Source: an uncultured Bacteroidales bacterium
Lineage (GTDB): Bacteria > Bacteroidota > Bacteroidia > Bacteroidales > WCHB1-69
Assembly (NCBI GenBank): GCA_946409645.1
Contig: CAMJXE010000006.1
Span: 1 to 64,000 of the forward strand
DNA: 64,000 nucleotides
Direction: 5' to 3'
How positions within the stretch are numbered: position 1 is the first letter of the stretch; each line of letters begins with the position of its first letter. This document shows, piece by piece, positions 59,255 to 64,000 of the stretch. Under the pieces are notes generated by a model that saw nothing but the letters and a program-made list of their open reading frames with translations, made no database searches and was not told the DNA's origin. The position numbers and the translations under genes were made by a program.

Positions 59255-62137
59255 CTATTGCCTGTTGCCTAATCCTTTATAAATCAAATCATGCACCTTC
59301 AGGCGGATTCCGCTCTTCGACAATTTGTTGGGTTCAGCATCGGGGCAGACACGGTTGGAGAGGAAGACGAAGATGAGTTCCTCTTTCGGGTCGCACCAGA
59401 CGACTGTGCCGGTAAATCCTTGGTGACCAAATATTTGTATGTCGGAAGCGGCTGGTACAATGGAGGATTCGCCAGGTGCTTTCGGGGTGTGGAAGCCCAA
59501 ACCGCGCACATGACAGCCGTGCAGCGAGTGCATTCTTGTGAACTCTTCCACGGTGGCTTCCGACAGATACCGTTGGGCGTTGAGGATACCTCCGTTTTGG
59601 ATCATGAGGAAGATGGCAGCAAGCTCTTCCGCTGTGGTGAAGAGTCCGGCGTTGCCGGCGTTGCCGTTCATCAAAGCAGCTGTTTGGTCGTGTACATAGC
59701 CGTGTACCAGCTGTTTACGGAACAGTTTGTCCTCTTCCGTCGGGGCGATTTCATTGTGCTGGAAACCATGCGACAACGGACGGAAAGTGGTGTGCGAAAG
59801 GCCCATCGGTTGGTAGAAATTCACCGACAGAAACTCTTCCATCGGCTGCATCGTGATGGTTTCCACCATATCCTTCAGCAGGAAAAAGTTCAAATCGCTG
59901 TATTCGTACTTTTTCTCTTTCAACTTGCAATGCGCAATCTTGTATCGGATGCTATCGGGATAGTCTTTGCGCAAATAGAAGTGATCGGCCACTTGAATGT
60001 TGTAGTTTTCGGTCTTATATGCGCGTAAATAGCGTTCGTTGCCCATGATGGACTTGTAGAATGGAATGAACGACGGCATTCCGGAAGTGTGGGTCAGCAG
60101 CTCCTCCAACGTGAGGTTGGCCTTGTCGGTGCCGGCTAAGTAGGGCAGGTATTTGCCGATTCTGTCGGAGAGCTGGATTTCGTGGTTGTCGTATAACTTC
60201 ATGACAGCCAGTGTGGTAGCCGCCACTTTCGTGATAGAGGCCACATCGTAAAGCGTCTGATGAGTCACCCTGTCCTGACGGTTATAGTCCAGATAGCCGA
60301 ATACTTTCTGATAGACAGGCTGTCCGTGGTGCAGCGCAATGACGGCACATCCCGGATAGATGTGGTCATTGATGCCGTTTTGCAGAATTTTGTCGATCTC
60401 TTGGGTGATATTGTCGGGCAATGCGGAGATGTTTTCCGTGGTGACCGAAGGAAGGATGCCGCTGCCCGCCGGGTAGTCGTTGATGCTGACCGGCAAAGTG
60501 CCCTCAAAGGCAGTTTTTCCGAAGCAGGCGTTGATGGCCGCTGCGACGGTAGTGGGGGAGAATTGGTAGGCGCAGATGACCGCTCGATAGCTGCTGAGGG
60601 AGTCGAAAGCGTTGAGAGCGTAGGGGTTGCCTAAATGAAGCAAAATCACAGATTTCTCCTTGGTGAGGCGGTTGAGCAGCCGTACGGATGACATGTCGAT
60701 GCCGTAGCCAGAGCCTCCTAACTGGTTGGAACCACCGAACGCCACAATCACCTGATCGTAAGATGCCAATTTTGCCATGATGCTCGACTGCTCTTTGGCG
60801 GAAATCTTCTTGTCGATGTAGTAGAAAGGAAGGTGACACTCACCTACAATTTGTTCGTATTCGTTTGCGTATTTTTTTCGATCTACACACAGAAACGCAG
60901 TATTTTCGGCGGTTTTGGCATTCAAAGGCAGAATATTGTCGTCGTTTTTCAGCAAAGTGATCGCTTTTTCTTCTAATTGACGGTTAAGCCAAACAGCTTT
61001 TGCGCTGTTCAGTTTAGATGGAATGTCAGCAATACGGGCAGGTTTGGATGCAAGAATTCCGCGGCTTTCTTTGAATTGAAGTACTCGAAGGCACCGTTCG
61101 TTGATGAGTTCTTCGGGGATAATATCTTGTTCCACAGCCTGTTTGATAGCGGCGATGACGGAATCGGTTTCACCAGGCAGCAACAAAATGTCCACACCGG
61201 CCAACAGTGCGCGAATCTCCACGTCTCCTTCGAAACGGTTCTGGTTGCGAACCCCTTTCATCTCCATACCATCGGTGATAATCAGGCCATTGTAGCCTAA
61301 TTCCTTTTTCAGGAGGTCGGAGACGATGGTGTATGACATGGAAGAGACAGAGCTGGGTTCGGGGTCTAAGGCGGGGATGTTGAGGTGGCCGACCATCACC
61401 ATGTCGGGATTCTCGTTGATGAGGTAACGGTAAGGGTAGAGTTCCATCTCGTCCAGTTCTATGCGGTTTTTTCGGATGGTGGGCAGGCCCACGTGGGAGT
61501 CGGTTTCGGTGTCGCCGTGGCCCGGATAGTGTTTGATGGAGGTGGCGATGCCGCCATCCTGCATGCCGTGCATGTAAAGAGCAGCTTTGCGACTCACTTT
61601 GTCGCGGTTTTCCCCGAAGGAACGGCTGTTAATCACAGGGTTACGACTGTTGTTGTTGATATCGACGCAGGGTGCGAAGTTGAGATTGATGCCCACTGCC
61701 TTGCACTGTTCGGCGATTTCGAGTCCCATTTGGTAGATGAGAGAATCGTTCTCTTCGGAGATGGCGCCGAGGGTCATCTGTCGCGGGAAGGCCACGCAGC
61801 TGTCGAGGCGCATGGCAGGGCCCCATTCGCCGTCGATAGAGATGAACATCGGGATCTTGCTGACCGCCTGCATACGGTTGGTAAGCAGCGCCTGCTTCGT
61901 CGGATTCCCTTTGAAAAAACAGACACCTCCAGGCTGAATACGCGCGATCTTCTCTATCAACTCCTTGTTGTATTGTTCGTTTTCCGTGGAACTCACGCGG
62001 ATGATGATCAGTTGGGCAATTTTCTCCTCTATCGTCATTTTATTCAGCATGTTCATAATTGGATCGGGATTTCGCACGCCAGAGGAGACGGTTAACAACA
62101 AGAGCGCAATAACACTATATCGAATCAATTTTTTCAT
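59255..62137 (-). CDS. GH3 beta-N-acetylhexosaminidase fused to a class C beta-lactamase-type domain
   Basis: A signal-like N-terminus leads into a NagZ-type GH3 domain: KHYPGHGDT at 202-210 with DSH at 213-215 (His/Asp pair) and nucleophile D289 in ITDGMEMKG. A GH3 C-terminal alpha/beta domain follows (about 390-570). The rest is a serine hydrolase of the class C beta-lactamase family with SxxK in DVASITKVAATTL near 635 and a Tyr-x-Asn-like YSDLN near 745. The length is 960 aa. The fusion, common in Bacteroidota, probably trims muropeptides in the periplasm during wall turnover. Confidence 0.92.
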   Translation of the reverse strand: MKKLIRYSVIALLLLTVSSGVRNPDPIMNMLNKMTIEEKIAQLIIIRVSSTENEQYNKELIEKIARIQPGGVCFFKGNPTKQALLTNRMQAVSKIPMFISIDGEWGPAMRLDSCVAFPRQMTLGAISEENDSLIYQMGLEIAEQCKAVGINLNFAPCVDINNNSRNPVINSRSFGENRDKVSRKAALYMHGMQDGGIATSIKHYPGHGDTETDSHVGLPTIRKNRIELDEMELYPYRYLINENPDMVMVGHLNIPALDPEPSSVSSMSYTIVSDLLKKELGYNGLIITDGMEMKGVRNQNRFEGDVEIRALLAGVDILLLPGETDSVIAAIKQAVEQDIIPEELINERCLRVLQFKESRGILASKPARIADIPSKLNSAKAVWLNRQLEEKAITLLKNDDNILPLNAKTAENTAFLCVDRKKYANEYEQIVGECHLPFYYIDKKISAKEQSSIMAKLASYDQVIVAFGGSNQLGGSGYGIDMSSVRLLNRLTKEKSVILLHLGNPYALNAFDSLSSYRAVICAYQFSPTTVAAAINACFGKTAFEGTLPVSINDYPAGSGILPSVTTENISALPDNITQEIDKILQNGINDHIYPGCAVIALHHGQPVYQKVFGYLDYNRQDRVTHQTLYDVASITKVAATTLAVMKLYDNHEIQLSDRIGKYLPYLAGTDKANLTLEELLTHTSGMPSFIPFYKSIMGNERYLRAYKTENYNIQVADHFYLRKDYPDSIRYKIAHCKLKEKKYEYSDLNFFLLKDMVETITMQPMEEFLSVNFYQPMGLSHTTFRPLSHGFQHNEIAPTEEDKLFRKQLVHGYVHDQTAALMNGNAGNAGLFTTAEELAAIFLMIQNGGILNAQRYLSEATVEEFTRMHSLHGCHVRGLGFHTPKAPGESSIVPAASDIQIFGHQGFTGTVVWCDPKEELIFVFLSNRVCPDAEPNKLSKSGIRLKVHDLIYKGLGNRQ

Positions 62138-62197
62138 ACACAGGTTTAATGGATTTCGGCAAAAACAGCAAATTCATGCGTATTTTTGATGATTGGT

Positions 62198-63607
62198 TTA
62201 TAGGTTTTTTAGTTTAAGCAACACCACGTTCTCGACATGCTGCGTGTGCGGGAACATATCCACGGGCTGCACCTTCTCCACACGGTACTTCGGGTCGAGC
62301 AAGGTGAGGTCGCGGGCTTGCGTGGCAGGATTGCAGCTCACATAGACGATGCGCGGTACCTCCAATTTCAGCAGCTGTTCGATGACGTTCGGGTGCATGC
62401 CGGCGCGCGGCGGGTCGGAGATGATGACGTCCGGCTTTCCGTGCTGCGCGATGAACTGGTCGGTGAAGATCTTCGCCATATCGCCCACCACGAACTCCGT
62501 GTTCGTGATGTGGTTCTGCGCGGAGTTGATTTTCGCGTCCTCCACGGCGGTATCGACATACTCGATGCCGACCACCCGCTTGGCTTGGTGTGCCACAAAA
62601 TTGGCAATCGTGCCGGTGCCGGTGAACAGGTCATAGACGACTTCATTTTTCTGTATATCAGCAAATTCGCGCACTACCTTGTAGAGATTGTAGGCCTGTT
62701 CGCTGTTGGTTTGATAGAAGGATTTCGGCCCGACCTTGAACTGCAGATTCTCCATCTTTTCGGTGATGTAATCCTGACCGGCATAGAGATGGAACGGCAG
62801 ATCGAAGATGGCGTCGTTGAGCTTGGTGTTGATGACGAAAGTCAGCGAGGTGATTTCGGGGAAACGCTCCATCAAGGCGGCGAGCATATCCTTCACCTCC
62901 TGGTTGTATTTGGTGACGATGAGCACTACCATCAGGTCGCCGGTGGAGGCGGTGCGGATGATGATGTTGCGCAGCAAACCCACCTGTTGACGCGGGTCGT
63001 AAAAGTCGAGGTTGTGTTCGATGGCGTACTGCTTGCAGAAGAGACGAATGTCGTTGCTCGGGGCCGCCTGCAACCAACAGTGCTGGATATCCAAGATCTT
63101 ATCGAACATGCCGGGCACGTGGAAGCCAAGGCAGCGGTTCTCGAAGAACTCGCCTTCCGCCTGTCGTTTCATGTCGTCATAAGTCAGCCACAACATCGTG
63201 GAGAAGGTGTATTCCAGCTTGTTGCGGTAGTAGTAGATCTTCTCCGACCCGAGGATGGGCATTAGCGGCGGGAACTCGAATTTGCCGAGGTGCTTGAAGT
63301 TGTCCTCGACCTGTTTCTGCTTGAATTCCAGCTGTTTCTCATACGTCAGCATCTGCCATTTGCATCCGCCGCAGTGGCCGAAGTGTCCGCATGGCGGTGT
63401 CACTCGGTCGGGCGAAGGCTGCTTGATGGCCAGCAGGTTGCACTCCGCGTAGCCGCGTTTGCGTTTATAGACTTCCACATCGACGATGTCGCCGGGCACC
63501 GCGTATGGCACGAAGACAGTGAGGCCATCGACTTTTCCGACGGCTTTTCCCTCCGCCCCTGCGGAGATGATTTCCAGATTTTCTATGTTATATCGTTTGA
63601 AGCTCAT
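62198..63607 (-). CDS. rlmD: 23S rRNA (uracil-C5)-methyltransferase RlmD-like
   Basis: The N-terminal TRAM domain (to about 60) is followed by the Fe-S cysteines C73, C79 and C82 (PPCGHFGHCGGCKW), a central RNA-binding domain and the SAM domain with DLFTGTGTIANF near 318, DPPRAGMHP near 399 and the catalytic VSCNP (C425). It makes m5U in 23S rRNA; whether at 1939 or 747 cannot be told by eye. The length is 469 aa. It is preceded upstream by a repeat-filled gap and nadD. Confidence 0.92.
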   Translation of the reverse strand: MSFKRYNIENLEIISAGAEGKAVGKVDGLTVFVPYAVPGDIVDVEVYKRKRGYAECNLLAIKQPSPDRVTPPCGHFGHCGGCKWQMLTYEKQLEFKQKQVEDNFKHLGKFEFPPLMPILGSEKIYYYRNKLEYTFSTMLWLTYDDMKRQAEGEFFENRCLGFHVPGMFDKILDIQHCWLQAAPSNDIRLFCKQYAIEHNLDFYDPRQQVGLLRNIIIRTASTGDLMVVLIVTKYNQEVKDMLAALMERFPEITSLTFVINTKLNDAIFDLPFHLYAGQDYITEKMENLQFKVGPKSFYQTNSEQAYNLYKVVREFADIQKNEVVYDLFTGTGTIANFVAHQAKRVVGIEYVDTAVEDAKINSAQNHITNTEFVVGDMAKIFTDQFIAQHGKPDVIISDPPRAGMHPNVIEQLLKLEVPRIVYVSCNPATQARDLTLLDPKYRVEKVQPVDMFPHTQHVENVVLLKLKNL

Positions 63608-63623
63608 ATTCGTTTGGGTTTGG

Positions 63624-63691
63624 TTCTGTCCCAGGGCTTGCAGCGTTCACCCTGGTTGTTCTGTCCCAGGGCTCACTTCGTTCACCCTGGG
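63624..63691. repeat. tandem pair of CCAGGG...CCCTGG hairpin repeats
   Basis: Two about 32-bp direct copies, each starting TTCTGTCCCAGGGCT and ending CGTTCACCCTGG, and each able to fold as a CCAGGG/CCCTGG hairpin, fill the 127-bp gap between rlmD and nadD. Confidence 0.88.
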
Positions 63692-63734
63692 TTGACACGT
63701 GTCGGGCTTGCAGCCCTCTTGGAAAATATTATGG

Positions 63735-64000
63735 TCAACGGTAGAATCCTTCTTGATCGACATATTGGAACACTTTTTCGGGCATCATGTAGCGTGCGGA
63801 CTTGCCGTTTTTGAGGTTGTCGCGGATGAGGGTGGAGGAGAGGGCCATCAGGGGCGCATCGACGAGGTGCACGTGCGGGTGCGTGCGGAAGTCGCCGCCG
63901 TCGTAGCCGGGACGGGGATAGACGTAGAGGTGATAGTTCTCCAGAATGTACTCGTAGTTGAACCATTTCGTGAAGGTCTGCAGGTTGTCTTCGCCCATGA
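63735..64000 (-). CDS. nadD: nicotinate-nucleotide adenylyltransferase, C-terminal part (cut by window edge)
   Basis: The visible 88 residues match the C-terminal half of NadD: GEDNLQTFTKWFNYEYIL, the VHLVDAPLMALSSTLIRDN motif with SSTLIR for ATP/NaMN binding, and YMMPEKVFQYV. NadD makes deamido-NAD from NaMN and ATP. The gene runs off the right edge, so the Met at 63998 is internal and the true start lies outside. Confidence 0.88.
   Translation of the reverse strand, partial: MGEDNLQTFTKWFNYEYILENYHLYVYPRPGYDGGDFRTHPHVHLVDAPLMALSSTLIRDNLKNGKSARYMMPEKVFQYVDQEGFYR

Noticed and set aside
19240-63700. Other CACGTG hexamers as further parS-like sites
   Set aside because: Examples near 19248, 31612, 61488 and 63117 lack the TTT/AAA flanks and lie in GC-rich codons.

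Overview
The window looks like a chromosomal segment of an anaerobic member of the Bacteroidota, probably order Bacteroidales. Three lines of evidence support this. (1) Type IX secretion: a PorQ homologue and two secreted proteins with C-terminal sorting domains. (2) At least sixteen promoters have the phylum's TAnnTTTG -7 box, and obvious Shine-Dalgarno sites are lacking. (3) Family variants typical of the group are present: a GH3/beta-lactamase fusion, a phosphoglycerate dehydrogenase with Lys in place of the catalytic His, and ExbB-x-ExbD-ExbD. A rubrerythrin next to a reverse rubrerythrin points to an anaerobe defending against oxygen.

Layout. 0-9 kb, minus strand: miaB, der, yicC, a secreted T9SS cargo, an ExbB/ExbD energy-transduction operon with an unknown four-helix membrane protein, and tRNA-Ser. 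9-14 kb, plus strand: serC-serA and a TonB-dependent receptor. 13.8-16.5 kb is a small accessory patch: a MITE-like inverted repeat, an unknown membrane protein, a Schlafen/AlbA-type ATPase regulator and tRNA-Asp. 16.7-24.9 kb: a FISUMP protein, mreB, a CapA-like phosphatase, a C69 dipeptidase, an unknown secreted protein, porQ and a DegT-type aminotransferase. 24.9-30.7 kb, minus strand: plsC-ldcA-SDR-lipoprotein-sufE as one tight operon, then uvrB and a small outer-membrane barrel. 30.9-43.8 kb, plus strand: metG, a 0.6 kb AT-rich gap with DnaA-box-like nonamers, and a compact seven-gene operon running rpiB, LutB-like, a giant DUF4175-like coiled coil, an unknown protein, a secreted SGNH hydrolase, ybeY and mnmG, followed by the two rubrerythrins. 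43.9-48.5 kb, minus strand: a large propeller/barrel outer-membrane protein and a phosphohexomutase.

48.5-52.0 kb is the most unusual stretch and reads as a small defence island. A DUF262-HNH nuclease gene sits 3 nt downstream of an EcoRI-type adenine methyltransferase gene. Upstream of them lies a 170-bp nested inverted-repeat element, then a zeta-toxin-like kinase with its overlapping 62-aa partner. That toxin pair is bracketed by two 36-bp direct repeats (32/36 identical). 52.2-54.5 kb is a YtrA-type operon (ABC ATPase, small membrane protein, permease, GntR regulator) with a palindromic operator at its promoter. 54.5-64 kb: a frameshifted four-helix-bundle gene, a subtilase fused to an outer-membrane beta-barrel, a universal stress protein, tsaB, a GH3/beta-lactamase fusion, rlmD and the C-terminal part of nadD, cut by the window edge.

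The whole window carries a family of about 28-bp palindromes (GTAGAGACG...CGTCTCTAC). Nine copies are visible. Eight lie just 3' of a gene and one is read in frame as protein. Many gaps also carry short tandem arrays with 7-12 bp units. All calls were made by reading the sequence, and no database search was run.
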